Under the pieces are notes generated by a model. The model worked only from the letters and a program-made list of their open reading frames with translations, was not told where the DNA came from and made no database searches. Positions 13,498 through 21,651 of a stretch of DNA of 33,193 nt are shown one piece after another (positions within the stretch are counted from its first letter, which is position 1; every line of letters starts with the position of its first letter). This stretch comes from JAXDBW01 sp034678405 (GTDB lineage Bacteria; Patescibacteriota; Patescibacteriia; UBA10025; JAHIVO01), in NCBI GenBank assembly GCA_034678405.1, contig JAXDBW010000063.1, positions 1-33,193 of the forward strand. The letters are read 5' to 3'. A program made the position numbers and the translations under genes.

Positions 13498-16173
13498 TTA
13501 TGACGAGCGTAGCCGTTTACTATTGAATATCAGTTTTACTATTTCAATAATGATAATAGCGGCCACTCCGGTTGGGAGGGCGATCAGCCAATCAGTTGCT
13601 GAGAGTGAAACTGTTTTAAAAATACTTTGGAACGCAGGGAAATATACTACCGGCAGTTGGAAGAGAGTCCCAGCCAGGATACCCAGGAGGAGATATCGAT
13701 TAGCAAACGGATTTGACTGCCAGATATAGTGCCGGATGCTGCGATAGGAGAATGAATACAATAGAGTGGTAAACGCCGCAGCGACAAACGTAATGGTACG
13801 GGCCCGCTCGATACTGTCAGTATTATTCCATACAAAATAGAAAACCCCGAGCAGCAATAAGCCAGTCAAGAGACTGACGAGACCGATGAGCCACTTCATT
13901 TGATTATCGATAATTGGCTGCTTCCGTGGAATCGGCGGCTGCTTCATAATATCCTTTTCCCCTGGCTCCAGGGTCAGGCCAATGCTGGGGAATGAATCAG
14001 TCACGAGATTGATCCAGAGGATTTGCGCCGCAAGCAAGGGCAGTGGCCACTGGAAAAATAATGAAGCTACTACGAGTATCATCAGTGTAAAACTATCTGA
14101 CAGCAAGAATAATATTGCCTTCTTGATATTGTCATAAATAATTCTCCCCTGCTCGACCGCCCCGACGATAGTGCTGAAATGATTTTTCAGCAGGACCATG
14201 TCTGCCGTTTCTTTCGCCACATCGGTACCTGACCCGAGCGCCACGCCAATGTCAGCTGCTTTGAGAGCCGGCGCGTCGTTGACCCCGTCGCCGGTCATAG
14301 CGACAACCTCTCCCTTCTCCTGCCAGGCATCAATGATGCGCAGCTTGTCAGCGGGGGTGACCCGGGCATAGACAGAAATTTTTTCGATCCGCTGCATCAG
14401 CTCCTCTCGTGATAATTTGGCAAACTCTGCTCCCTCGATGACGTTTTCCTCAGCATGTGGCAGTCCGATCTCTTCTGCTATCGCGCGAGCGGTGAGGCGG
14501 TGGTCCCCGGTCAGCATTACCGGCCGAATCCCGGCCGCGATACACCGCTTGATGGTCTGGGCCGCGTCAGCACGGAGCGGGTCTTTGATGACGGCAAAGC
14601 CAACGAGAACCATATCCTCCAGTACCGATTCATCTTCACGGATAGTTTCAGTTTTTTTACTTACCCGTTTGTACCCCAGTGCGAGTAACCGCAAACCCTG
14701 ACTGCTGAGCTGCTGATACTGATGGCGTAGTTTTTCCCGTTTCGATTTATCCAGCACTTGCTCGGTTCCATCGAGGTCAACTTTTTTCGCGGCATGGAGG
14801 AGAACTTCGGGGGCGCCTTTGATATTGATGGTCATCCCATGCTCGGGATCGCGATTCAAGCTGGCCATGTATTTGTACTCTGAGCTAAAGGGGATGACAT
14901 CAAGCCGTTCATGCTCTTTGCGTATTTGCTCCAGATTCATCCCTGCCTGCGAAGCAAGTAAAATGAGCGCCCGCTCAGTCGGCATGCCTACTACCGTGCG
15001 ATGTTCTACCGCCGCTTCGGGGTTTTCAATATACGCTTCAGAAGCCAGCACCCCTATCTGCAGCGCGGTGAAGTAACTCTGGGCCGGGACATTCTCGGCA
15101 TCCCCCGCTCCCGCTACACCATGGGTATCAAACTCATCATTGTAGGTAATGATCCGGACGACATGCATCTCTCCCTCGGTCAGGGTGCCAGTCTTGTCCG
15201 TGCAGATAACGGTCGTGGATCCGAGCGTCTCTGCGGCGACTAATTTACGGACGAGGGCTCGCTGCTTCAGGATGCGCTGCATCCCGATGGCCAGCGTCAC
15301 GGTGACGACAACAGCCATGCCCTCCGGGATAGCGGCCACAGCCAGCGCAACCGCAGTCGCAAATGTCTCGCGCAGCTCATAGCCGAGGATTAAACCGATG
15401 CCAAAAATAACTGCAGCTGCCGCCAGTATGACATAGCCGAGGAGCTTGCCGAGTCCGACGAGTTTTTGCTGGAGTGGCGTCGGTTCCTGCTCCGTCTCGG
15501 AGATGAGGGTGGCGATATTCCCGAGCTGTGTCTCAGAGCCAATCGCCGTAACCACACCTTCACCCGAGCCATTCACCACGGTGGTCCCCATAAATGCCAT
15601 ATTTTTTTGCTCAGCGACGAGGACCGCTGACCGGAGCGGCTCGACTGTCTTCGCAATCGGTGCTGACTCACCAGTAAGGCTCGCTTCATTTATGAGTAGT
15701 TCTGACACATCACTGAGCCGCATGTCAGCCGGGACCGTATCACCCGCATTGAGGATGACTACATCCCCGCGGACGATTGAGCGGGCGTCAACCTGCATCC
15801 GTTTCCCATCACGGCGAACCACTGCGTAGTGTGTAACCACCTCACGGAGCTGCTCCAGCGCCCGCTGGGCCCGAAATTCTTGGATGAACCCCACGACGAC
15901 ATTGACTGCGACGGCGGCAAGGATGACATACGCATCCAGATGATCCCCGAGGAGAAAGGTTACCACCGCCGCCCCAAGTAAGATATATATCAAAATGCTC
16001 TTAAATTGCTCTAAGAGAATCTGTATTCCCGACAGTCTTTTTTTGGCCGGTAATTGATTGGGCATTGACTCACTCCCTCGTCGCCGAACCTGATCGGACG
16101 TGAGGCCCTCGCGTTTCGTACGCAAGCTTGACAGGGTATCTGCGATCGATGCCGTCGTAAATGTTTCGGACAT
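13498..16173 (-). CDS. P-type cation-transporting ATPase, type II (Ca2+-ATPase-like)
   Basis: This pump has about 891 residues and uses ATP to export a cation across the inner membrane. In order it has an N-terminal cation-ATPase domain (SLRTKREGLTSDQVRRRGSE), the actuator motif SLTGES, helix M4 with AAIPEGMAVVVTVTLAIGMQ, and the phosphorylation motif DKTGTLTEG with Asp326. The nucleotide domain has NIKGAPEVLL, and MTGDGVNDAPALKAADIGVALG follows. M5-M6 carry ILWINLVTDSFPSIGL. The PEG motif in M4 and NLVTD in M6 are typical of type IIA pumps, so Ca2+ is most likely, but Na+ or other cations cannot be excluded. Start 16173 (MSETFTTASIADTL) fits the family and avoids reading back through a terminator at 16235-16258. 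Confidence 0.93.
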   Translation of the reverse strand: MSETFTTASIADTLSSLRTKREGLTSDQVRRRGSESMPNQLPAKKRLSGIQILLEQFKSILIYILLGAAVVTFLLGDHLDAYVILAAVAVNVVVGFIQEFRAQRALEQLREVVTHYAVVRRDGKRMQVDARSIVRGDVVILNAGDTVPADMRLSDVSELLINEASLTGESAPIAKTVEPLRSAVLVAEQKNMAFMGTTVVNGSGEGVVTAIGSETQLGNIATLISETEQEPTPLQQKLVGLGKLLGYVILAAAAVIFGIGLILGYELRETFATAVALAVAAIPEGMAVVVTVTLAIGMQRILKQRALVRKLVAAETLGSTTVICTDKTGTLTEGEMHVVRIITYNDEFDTHGVAGAGDAENVPAQSYFTALQIGVLASEAYIENPEAAVEHRTVVGMPTERALILLASQAGMNLEQIRKEHERLDVIPFSSEYKYMASLNRDPEHGMTINIKGAPEVLLHAAKKVDLDGTEQVLDKSKREKLRHQYQQLSSQGLRLLALGYKRVSKKTETIREDESVLEDMVLVGFAVIKDPLRADAAQTIKRCIAAGIRPVMLTGDHRLTARAIAEEIGLPHAEENVIEGAEFAKLSREELMQRIEKISVYARVTPADKLRIIDAWQEKGEVVAMTGDGVNDAPALKAADIGVALGSGTDVAKETADMVLLKNHFSTIVGAVEQGRIIYDNIKKAILFLLSDSFTLMILVVASLFFQWPLPLLAAQILWINLVTDSFPSIGLTLEPGEKDIMKQPPIPRKQPIIDNQMKWLIGLVSLLTGLLLLGVFYFVWNNTDSIERARTITFVAAAFTTLLYSFSYRSIRHYIWQSNPFANRYLLLGILAGTLFQLPVVYFPAFQSIFKTVSLSATDWLIALPTGVAAIIIIEIVKLIFNSKRLRSS

Positions 16174-16179
16174 GCTAGC

Positions 16180-16185
16180 ATTGTA
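16180..16185 (-). promoter_or_regulatory. -10 box of the P-type ATPase gene, predicted leaderless
   Basis: TACAAT on the minus strand ends 6 nt before the ATG at 16173, so transcription would begin at or next to the start codon. The -35 region is only a T-run (16208-16203) and is weak. Confidence 0.5.
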
Positions 16186-16234
16186 CCACACTCTGCCCGA
16201 ACAAAAAACGATGTGTCCCTGCTCAGATAGACAC

Positions 16235-16258
16235 AAAAACAGCCCCCTCATGGGGCTG
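16235..16258 (-). terminator. Intrinsic terminator of the pilin gene
   Basis: A 7-bp GC stem CAGCCCC/GGGGCTG (16240-16246 with 16252-16258) with a 5-nt loop is followed on the minus strand by TTTTT. It lies 31 bp past the pilin stop and upstream of the P-type ATPase promoter. Confidence 0.85.
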
Positions 16259-16289
16259 CTTTTGCTTGGTGTCATTAACGAATGCTGAC

Positions 16290-16643
16290 TTAGGAAGTCA
16301 CATCATCTGCTGTATTCACCACAAAGGTCACAATTGCCCAGGCGAGCAAGACAACGATCAGACCGACAACTGCGGCGCTGATAATTTTCTTGGCCGTCGC
16401 AACTTTATCTTCATTACCACCAGCGGTAATCCAGGTAAAGCCGCCCCAGAGAATCATGATCACAGCGATCAAGCCTAAGAAGCCTAAGATCCATTGAACA
16501 ATATTGATAACGGTAGCTTCGAGATCAGCGGTACCGAGACCAAAGGTGTTGCCATAGTTACCAATGTTGACCTGCGCTGAGGCAACGGCGGGAACAGCCA
16601 AAACAGCCACCAACGTGAGAACTGCACTAATTTTTTTAATCAT
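16290..16643 (-). CDS. VirB2/TrbC-like pilin-family protein (CPR type IV secretion pilin)
   Basis: This 117-residue protein has a cleavable signal (MIKKISAVLTLVAVLAVPAVASAQ, likely cut after ASA at about residue 23). A short polar segment follows, then two membrane helices (about 46-72 and 82-108) joined by the hydrophilic turn TAGGNEDKVATAKK. The pattern VQWILGFLGLIAVIMILWGGFTWITAGGNEDK is typical of the T4SS-pilin-like family that is abundant in Patescibacteria and relates to VirB2/TrbC. No secretion ATPases or VirB genes are nearby, so its assembly partner is not visible and the function is inferred only. An extended Shine-Dalgarno sequence and a terminator show it is a well-defined, probably strongly expressed single-gene unit. 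Confidence 0.88.
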   Translation of the reverse strand: MIKKISAVLTLVAVLAVPAVASAQVNIGNYGNTFGLGTADLEATVINIVQWILGFLGLIAVIMILWGGFTWITAGGNEDKVATAKKIISAAVVGLIVVLLAWAIVTFVVNTADDVTS

Positions 16644-16649
16644 GGAGTG

Positions 16650-16668
16650 TCACCCCCTTTCTATTATA
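16650..16668 (-). promoter_or_regulatory. Pilin gene -10 box and extended Shine-Dalgarno sequence
   Basis: TATAAT (16668-16663) is followed directly by GAAAGGGGGTGA (16661-16650), 6 nt before the ATG. No convincing -35 box was found at 16-18 bp. The ribosome site would lie at or just after the transcription start, so the leader is very short but carries a near-complete anti-SD match. Confidence 0.6.
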
Positions 16669-16721
16669 TACGTTCGTCAAACGATCGTATGAGATATACA
16701 TTCTATAAATGAGAATTTTCG

Positions 16722-16811
16722 TTAGAATTTTTTCTTGGTGTAGAAGTAGAAGAATGCACCGAAGATCAGAAGAAGAATTATTACTACTATTTGACCGGCA
16801 CTTGATCCCAT
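16722..16811 (-). CDS. Possible 29-residue single-helix membrane peptide
   Basis: A 29-codon frame from ATG 16811 to TAA 16724-16722 reads MGSSAGQIVVIILLLIFGAF and then FYFYTKKKF. It would be one hydrophobic helix with a basic end, the shape of a small membrane peptide. There is no recognisable Shine-Dalgarno sequence and the length is close to chance, so it is listed with low confidence. It lies between the SPFH gene and the pilin gene on the same strand. Confidence 0.35.
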   Translation of the reverse strand: MGSSAGQIVVIILLLIFGAFFYFYTKKKF

Positions 16812-16852
16812 GAATCTAAATCACATTACCATAGCAATATCTCGAGGAAAAG

Positions 16853-17632
16853 TCAAGATGACTGCTGTGGAGACTTATTATTTTTTTTCTCTAAATAGTT
16901 AGACATGCCCTCGACAGCTCTCAGAATTTCGAGTGGCACGGCAAAGATTACTGTATTTGACTGGTCAGAGGACAAATCATTAATTGACTGCAGGGTGCGG
17001 AGGTGGAGTGCGCCAGGAGCCTCGGCGAGCGTGCGTGCTGCCTGAGCCATATTGTTTGCCGCGGCTACTTCACCTTCGGCTTTGATGATTACGGCACGGC
17101 GCTCACGTTCGGCTTCGGCTTGTTTGGCGATGGTGCGCTGCATGCTTTCGGGCAATTCAATATGTTTCAGCTCCACTCCCTCGACCTGGATGCCCCAGGG
17201 GTCAGTTGCTTTGTCGACAATCTCCCGGATACGCTTGGATATTTCATCACGGGCCGCGAGTAAATGGTCGAGCTCAATCTCACCCACTACATCACGCATG
17301 GTTGTCTGTGCCAGCTGCGAAACCGCGTACTGATAATCCTCAATCTCAATAATAGCCGTCTTCGCATCACGAACCTTGAAGTAGAGTACGGCATTGATTT
17401 TGATAGTGACATTATCCTTGGTGATAGCGTCTTGATCTGGCACATCGATGGTAGTAATGCGCATATCGACCTTCTTCATCATCTGGAAAATTGGCAAGAC
17501 TAAGCGCCACCCCGGCTCAGCCGTTGAGCTGTAGCGACCCATCGTAAACTTCACGCCCCGCTGGTACTGATTTACCTGTCGGATCGATATGAGGAGAATA
17601 AATGCAATCAGTGCTATTACAAAGCCCCACAT
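16853..17632 (-). CDS. SPFH/band 7 domain protein (slipin/stomatin-like)
   Basis: This 259-residue protein has one N-terminal membrane helix (MWGFVIALIAFILLI) and then the SPFH domain. The opening QVNQYQRGVKFTMGRYSSTAEPGW, the strand MRITTIDVPDQDAITKDNVTI and DPWGIQVEGVELKHIELPESMQ are hallmarks of slipins. A charged helical region follows (RTIAKQAEAERERRAVIIKA) with likely coiled coil for oligomer formation. The C-terminal part ends with a polar tail. Slipins form ring or cage assemblies on membrane microdomains; the NfeD or FtsH partner often encoded next to them is absent. It has its own promoter upstream and is separated from tRNA-Lys by about 300 bp of non-coding sequence. Confidence 0.95.
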   Translation of the reverse strand: MWGFVIALIAFILLISIRQVNQYQRGVKFTMGRYSSTAEPGWRLVLPIFQMMKKVDMRITTIDVPDQDAITKDNVTIKINAVLYFKVRDAKTAIIEIEDYQYAVSQLAQTTMRDVVGEIELDHLLAARDEISKRIREIVDKATDPWGIQVEGVELKHIELPESMQRTIAKQAEAERERRAVIIKAEGEVAAANNMAQAARTLAEAPGALHLRTLQSINDLSSDQSNTVIFAVPLEILRAVEGMSNYLEKKNNKSPQQSS

Positions 17633-17667
17633 AGTTTTTGTTTCGCTAATACTAATGTAACAATCGA

Positions 17668-17696
17668 ACTATAGCATATTTCGGGCATTTCTGCAA
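17668..17696 (-). promoter_or_regulatory. Promoter of the SPFH gene
   Basis: On the minus strand TTGCAG (17696-17691) and TATAGT (17673-17668) are 17 bp apart. The predicted start is about 30 nt before the ATG at 17632. Confidence 0.7.
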
Positions 17697-17704
17697 TCAC
17701 AACC

Positions 17705-17730
17705 AAAAATACCGCGGTATTACCGTGGTA
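17705..17730 (-). terminator. Terminator next to the outer tRNA-Lys remnant
   Basis: The palindromic arms TACCACGGTA and TACCGCGGTA (17730-17721 and 17719-17710; one mismatch) are followed on the minus strand by TTTTT. It lies 12 bp beyond the duplicated tRNA 3' end at 17743-17758, where the original tRNA-Lys terminator would be expected. Confidence 0.6.
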
Positions 17731-17742
17731 CTCTTGACGTGG

Positions 17743-17758
17743 TACGCGCAGAGGGATT
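17743..17758 (-). repeat. Direct repeat of the tRNA-Lys 3' end (candidate attachment site)
   Basis: The 16 bp are identical to 17939-17954, the last 16 nt of tRNA-Lys from the T-loop through discriminator base 73. The repeat stops exactly at the end of the tRNA, as at integrase attachment sites. The two copies are 196 bp apart in the same orientation. Confidence 0.75.
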
Positions 17759-17902
17759 TTGTCGCGTCGCCTTCGGCTCCTTGTCCGGGTCACCAAACAA
17801 TGCTCCCTCTGGTCGCATCGTTTGTCGCTCCCCTTCGACAAGCTCAGGCTCGCTCGTGACCGTTCGCATCCCTCGATATCCTACTATCGCCTTACCTAAA
17901 GC
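17759..17902. other. Non-coding insert between the tRNA-Lys 3'-end copies
   Basis: No convincing gene is present. The segment contains a palindromic CTTCGACAAGCTCAGG unit (about 17837-17852), a type of REP-like repeat common in many bacterial genomes. It also has an imperfect hairpin of AAACAATGC with GCATCGTTT (about 17797-17827). With the tRNA-Lys terminator next to it, it makes up the whole insert. Confidence 0.5.
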
Positions 17903-17934
17903 AAAAACCTCCTCTTTGTACCGAGAAGGGGTTT
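17903..17934 (-). terminator. tRNA-Lys terminator
   Basis: Arms at 17934-17924 and 17915-17905 form an 11-bp stem with one mismatch and one G-U pair, followed on the minus strand by TTTTTGCTTT. It begins 5 bp past the tRNA 3' end. Confidence 0.7.
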
Positions 17935-17938
17935 GCTA

Positions 17939-18011
17939 TACGCGCAGAGGGATTCGAACCCCCGACCGTTGGCTTAAAAGGCCACTGCTCTACCAACTGA
18001 GCTATGCGCGC
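17939..18011 (-). tRNA. tRNA-Lys (anticodon TTT)
   Basis: A complete 73-nt cloverleaf on the minus strand. The acceptor GCGCGCA pairs with TGCGCGT (a G1-U72 wobble, as in the tRNA-Glu here). D-arm GCTC/GAGC encloses AGTTGGTA. The anticodon stem GTGGC/GCCAA has a G-A mismatch at 27-43 and frames loop CTTTTAA, anticodon TTT. T-arm GGGGG-TTCGAAT-CCCTC is followed by discriminator A73. CCA is not encoded. The 3' 16 nt are repeated at 17743-17758. Confidence 0.93.
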
Positions 18012-18090
18012 CTAAATATGCCACCAATAGTAGCAAAACATATACTAATACGCAAGCCTGCAGTGGACAAGCTGTGGGTGGCCTGAGAGC

Positions 18091-18119
18091 TTGATTTGAG
18101 GCCTTTTTCACGGTACACT
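18091..18119 (+). promoter_or_regulatory. Promoter of dnaB-ybaB
   Basis: TTGATT (18091-18096) and TACACT (18114-18119) are 17 bp apart. The predicted start near 18126 gives a leader of about 20 nt before the dnaB ATG. It is divergent from tRNA-Lys. Confidence 0.7.
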
Positions 18120-18145
18120 GGGAGTCACCACTGAAATCGAGTGAT

Positions 18146-19516
<1,371 letters not shown>

Positions 19517-19535
19517 TCAGCTTAACGACGACCAC

Positions 19536-19826
19536 ATGTTTAACAAAATCAAAGACCTGAAAAACCTCCGCGACCAAGCCAACCAAGTCAAATCCATGCT
19601 CAGCGAAGAGACGGTCCACACTGACGCCGCTGGCGGCCGAGTCCAACTCGTGATGGATGGCAACCAGGAGGTGCTCAGTATCGAGATCGACCCTGAGCTA
19701 CTGACACCCGATAATAAAGAGAAGCTCGAATCCGCTATCCGCGAGGCGACCAATGATGCGGTAAAAAAAGCCCAGCGCCTGATGGCCCAGAAGCTCCAGG
19801 ACATGGGCGGCCTACCGGGGATGTAG
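19536..19826 (+). CDS. YbaB/EbfC nucleoid-associated protein
   Basis: This 96-residue DNA-binding protein of the YbaB family forms dimers on DNA. It starts MFNKIKDLKNLRDQANQVKS with the usual N-terminal helix, then GGRVQLVMDGNQEVLSIEID, the family's central strand pair, and ends with the helix KAQRLMAQKLQDMGGLPGM. An ATG further upstream in the same frame would overlap dnaB and add non-conserved residues, so 19536 is chosen; it is 19 bp after the dnaB stop. It precedes recR, as in many bacteria (dnaX-ybaB-recR), although here dnaB takes the place of dnaX. Confidence 0.92.
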   Translation: MFNKIKDLKNLRDQANQVKSMLSEETVHTDAAGGRVQLVMDGNQEVLSIEIDPELLTPDNKEKLESAIREATNDAVKKAQRLMAQKLQDMGGLPGM

Positions 19827-19828
19827 GG

Positions 19829-19957
19829 TAATTTCTAATTTTCTAATTCCTAATTTCTAATGAATGCTCAAGCCGGTAAATGTCAAATGCAAACGGTACC
19901 CGGCACACTGGACATTGGTACTTGAATAGAAATTAGAAATTTCTCATTAGACATTCT
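19829..19957. repeat. AT-flanked inverted-repeat element between ybaB and recR
   Basis: The left end carries TAATTTCTAAT twice (19829-19839 and 19851-19861). The right end carries the inverted form AATTAGAAATT (19931-19941) followed by CATTAG. Inside, GGTAAATGTC and GACATTGGTAC form a weaker second inverted pair. No frame is open. It shares its 11-mer with 4401-4433 and resembles a miniature palindromic element. Confidence 0.5.
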
Positions 19958-19959
19958 CC

Positions 19960-20565
19960 ATGATCACCTACCCTGATCAAATCAAAAAAGCCATCGACAC
20001 GCTCGCCCGACTGCCGGGCCTCGGTCCTAAGTCAGCCGAGCGGTTGGTTTTTTATTTGGTGAAGAATGGCAACCACACTGTGGATACACTCCTCGAGCAA
20101 CTCTCCTCCCTGCGGAAGGAGATCAGAGTCTGCTCCACCTGTGGTAATATCGGGACGACCGATCCCTGTCCCATCTGCGCTAATGCCAAACGCGACGCCT
20201 CCCTGCTCTGTGTCGTGGCGGAACCCCAGGATGTCAGCGTCATCGAAAAAACCGGCGACTATTCCGGTCGCTACCACGTGCTCGGCGGTGTCCTCAATCC
20301 GGTGAACCAGATCACTCCGGAGAAGCTCCGCATCGCCCCCCTGATTCAGCGCATCAAAACTGCCCAACCGAAAATAGCTGAAATCATTATCGCCACCAAC
20401 CCTGATCTCGAGGGTGAATCCACCGCGATGTACCTCGCGCGGCATCTGAAACCGCTCAACGTGAAAGTTACTCGCCTGGCCAAGGGGCTCCCGATGGGCG
20501 CCACCATCGAATACGCGGATGAAGTAACCCTCTCGAGCGCACTCAAAGGGCGGCAATCAATGTAA
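19960..20565 (+). CDS. recR: Recombination mediator RecR
   Basis: This 201-residue protein acts with RecO to load RecA on gapped DNA. The N-terminal helix-hairpin-helix contains LARLPGLGPKSAERLVFYLV. The zinc finger is Cys58-x2-Cys61 and Cys70-x2-Cys73 (VCSTCGNIGTTDPCPIC). The Toprim domain starts with LLCVVAEPQDVSVIEKTGDY and includes IIATNPDLEGESTAMYLAR. The C-terminus ADEVTLSSALKGRQSM closes the ring-forming tail. The length is normal. The last 19 codons (20509-20565) are duplicated in diverged form at 20669-20725, which suggests this end may have been acquired. Confidence 0.96.
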   Translation: MITYPDQIKKAIDTLARLPGLGPKSAERLVFYLVKNGNHTVDTLLEQLSSLRKEIRVCSTCGNIGTTDPCPICANAKRDASLLCVVAEPQDVSVIEKTGDYSGRYHVLGGVLNPVNQITPEKLRIAPLIQRIKTAQPKIAEIIIATNPDLEGESTAMYLARHLKPLNVKVTRLAKGLPMGATIEYADEVTLSSALKGRQSM

Positions 20566-20668
20566 CAGCGTGCCGAGCCTGCGGGTCTTGTGGGCCCCGA
20601 GGCGAGGCACACAAACCTTTTGCGGAAAGCGTCGAAAACTACTTTTTCAAAAAAGGAGTTTTTGAAAA
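20566..20668. other. 103-bp insert between recR and its displaced 3' end
   Basis: No gene is present. It contains CGAGCCTGC (20574-20582) and GAGGCGAG (20599-20606), a flank pair also seen at 8872-8910. It ends with a 10-bp perfect hairpin, TTTTCAAAAA/TTTTTGAAAA (20644-20653 with 20659-20668), whose right arm stops exactly where the duplicated recR tail begins. Confidence 0.6.
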
Positions 20669-20725
20669 GAATACGCTGATGAGGTAACTCTCTCGTGCGC
20701 GCTCAAGGGTCGGCAGCAACTCTAA
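20669..20725 (+). pseudogene. Displaced recR 3' end (19 codons including stop)
   Basis: The segment encodes EYADEVTLSCALKGRQQL and a stop, aligned without gaps to the RecR C-terminus EYADEVTLSSALKGRQSM. Of 57 bp, 45 are identical and 8 of the 12 differences are at third codon positions. It has no start of its own. It was evidently a functional recR end before displacement. Confidence 0.85.
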
Positions 20726-20729
20726 GGTA

Positions 20730-20766
20730 AAATCAAAAAGCCCTCTGGTGATCAGAGGACTTTTGT
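20730..20766. terminator. Bidirectional terminator between recR and rplU
   Basis: The stem CCTCTG/CAGAGG (20742-20747 with 20753-20758), extended by AAAAG/CTTTT across one mismatch, has A-rich sequence on the left and T-rich on the right. It can therefore end the plus-strand recR transcript and the minus-strand rplU transcript, which converge here. Confidence 0.85.
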
Positions 20767-20774
20767 ATATATGC

Positions 20775-21095
20775 TTATTTACTAGCAGCCACCTTCTCAA
20801 TTTTGACTTTCGTCTGCTGCTGGCGATGACCCTGGGTCCGCTTGTAACGGATCTTGTTTTTGTACTTCACCACGCGAACTTTCTTTGCTCGTTGCTGTGC
20901 CACAATTTTTCCTGATACAGTAGCCTTCGACACGGTTGGCCGTCCGACGGTCACCTCTTTGCCATCAGCATAGAGGAGGACGTCTGTAAAAGAAATAGCC
21001 GCGCCTTCTTTGCCAGGTAACTTTTCGACGACGATGGTCTGGCCTTCACTGACGGGATACTGTTTACCACCCGTACGGATTATTGCAAATTTCAT
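20775..21095 (-). CDS. rplU: 50S ribosomal protein L21
   Basis: This 106-residue large-subunit protein starts MKFAIIRTGGKQYPVSEGQT, the L21 signature. It contains VLLYADGKEVTVGRPTVSKA and a basic VVKYKNKIRYKRTQGHRQQQ, the rRNA-binding C-terminal motif. The end is short and Lys-rich. rpmA (L27), usually next to rplU, is not here; the gene stands last in the adk-rplU run and is followed by a bidirectional terminator. A 73-bp upstream spacer carries a strong hairpin, so it may be transcribed or controlled separately. Confidence 0.97.
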   Translation of the reverse strand: MKFAIIRTGGKQYPVSEGQTIVVEKLPGKEGAAISFTDVLLYADGKEVTVGRPTVSKATVSGKIVAQQRAKKVRVVKYKNKIRYKRTQGHRQQQTKVKIEKVAASK

Positions 21096-21119
21096 AAATA
21101 TGACTTAGTGCTATTCAAA

Positions 21120-21149
21120 TGATACCCCATAGTCACCCTATGGGTATCA
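21120..21149 (-). terminator. Strong hairpin between the DUF192 gene and rplU
   Basis: The arms at 21120-21132 and 21138-21149 pair over 12 bp with one bulged base and a 5-nt loop. On the minus strand it is followed by a short T-rich stretch. It could end the upstream transcript or form part of a leader of rplU. Confidence 0.5.
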
Positions 21150-21167
21150 TCCATACTAGCAGAGGGG

Positions 21168-21650
21168 TTATTCTTTGTCAAAGGTAATGGTCACCGGGTC
21201 GCCCACCTGCCATTTATTGGCCCCGGCCAGTCCGGGATTAATCTCTAGCACCTCTGTGGCTGCCTCAGGGGGGGTAATCAAGTCATCCCCAGGACGAGCC
21301 GTATCTTCGATATACACGATCTTCCCATCACGAATCCAAATAATATCCAGAGCGATCTCGGTCTCTGCCATAGTGAATGTGTATGGCGCGGGGGTGTCAA
21401 ACACAAAGAGCATGCCTTTGTCCCGCGGGAGATATGAGCGGTGAGACAACCCAGTCGTCTGCTCAGACTGCGTATCAGCCACCTCTACTTTATATTCCTG
21501 ATCGCCAATCGCGACCGTTGCCGTTTCTCCTTTTACCCATTGCCAATAATACGGAACATACGACAGCACGCGAGAACCACCGGAGGTCCAGAGGATGACC
21601 CCAAGTACAATGGCTATCATGATAAAAAACCAGAATCCGTGCCGGGACAT
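21168..21650 (-). CDS. DUF192 family protein, membrane-anchored
   Basis: This 160-residue protein has an N-terminal helix (WFFIMIAIVLGVILWTSGG) and then a complete DUF192 (PF02643) domain. The conserved run is TTGLSHRSYLPRDKGMLFVF, then YTFTMAETEIALDIIWIRDG and VLEINPGLAGANKWQVGD. The family is a small beta-fold of unknown function, often secreted or lipid-anchored. It starts 1 bp after the stop of the PNPT glycosyltransferase gene, so the two are co-translated, and both act at the membrane. Confidence 0.9.
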   Translation of the reverse strand: MSRHGFWFFIMIAIVLGVILWTSGGSRVLSYVPYYWQWVKGETATVAIGDQEYKVEVADTQSEQTTGLSHRSYLPRDKGMLFVFDTPAPYTFTMAETEIALDIIWIRDGKIVYIEDTARPGDDLITPPEAATEVLEINPGLAGANKWQVGDPVTITFDKE

Positions 21651-21651
21651 A

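Noticed and set aside
16174..16275. N-terminal extension of the P-type ATPase
   Set aside because: The extension reads back through the terminator of the pilin gene (16235-16258) and through the -10 box. The family N-terminus begins at 16173.
17617..17841. 74-codon minus-strand frame in the tRNA-Lys to SPFH spacer
   Set aside because: It runs through a terminator, the repeat and the SPFH promoter; the product is Arg-rich and low in complexity.
20669..20725. Reading the second recR end as a frameshifted extension of recR
   Set aside because: recR is already full length (201 residues) with an intact stop. The second segment repeats the same C-terminus rather than extending it.
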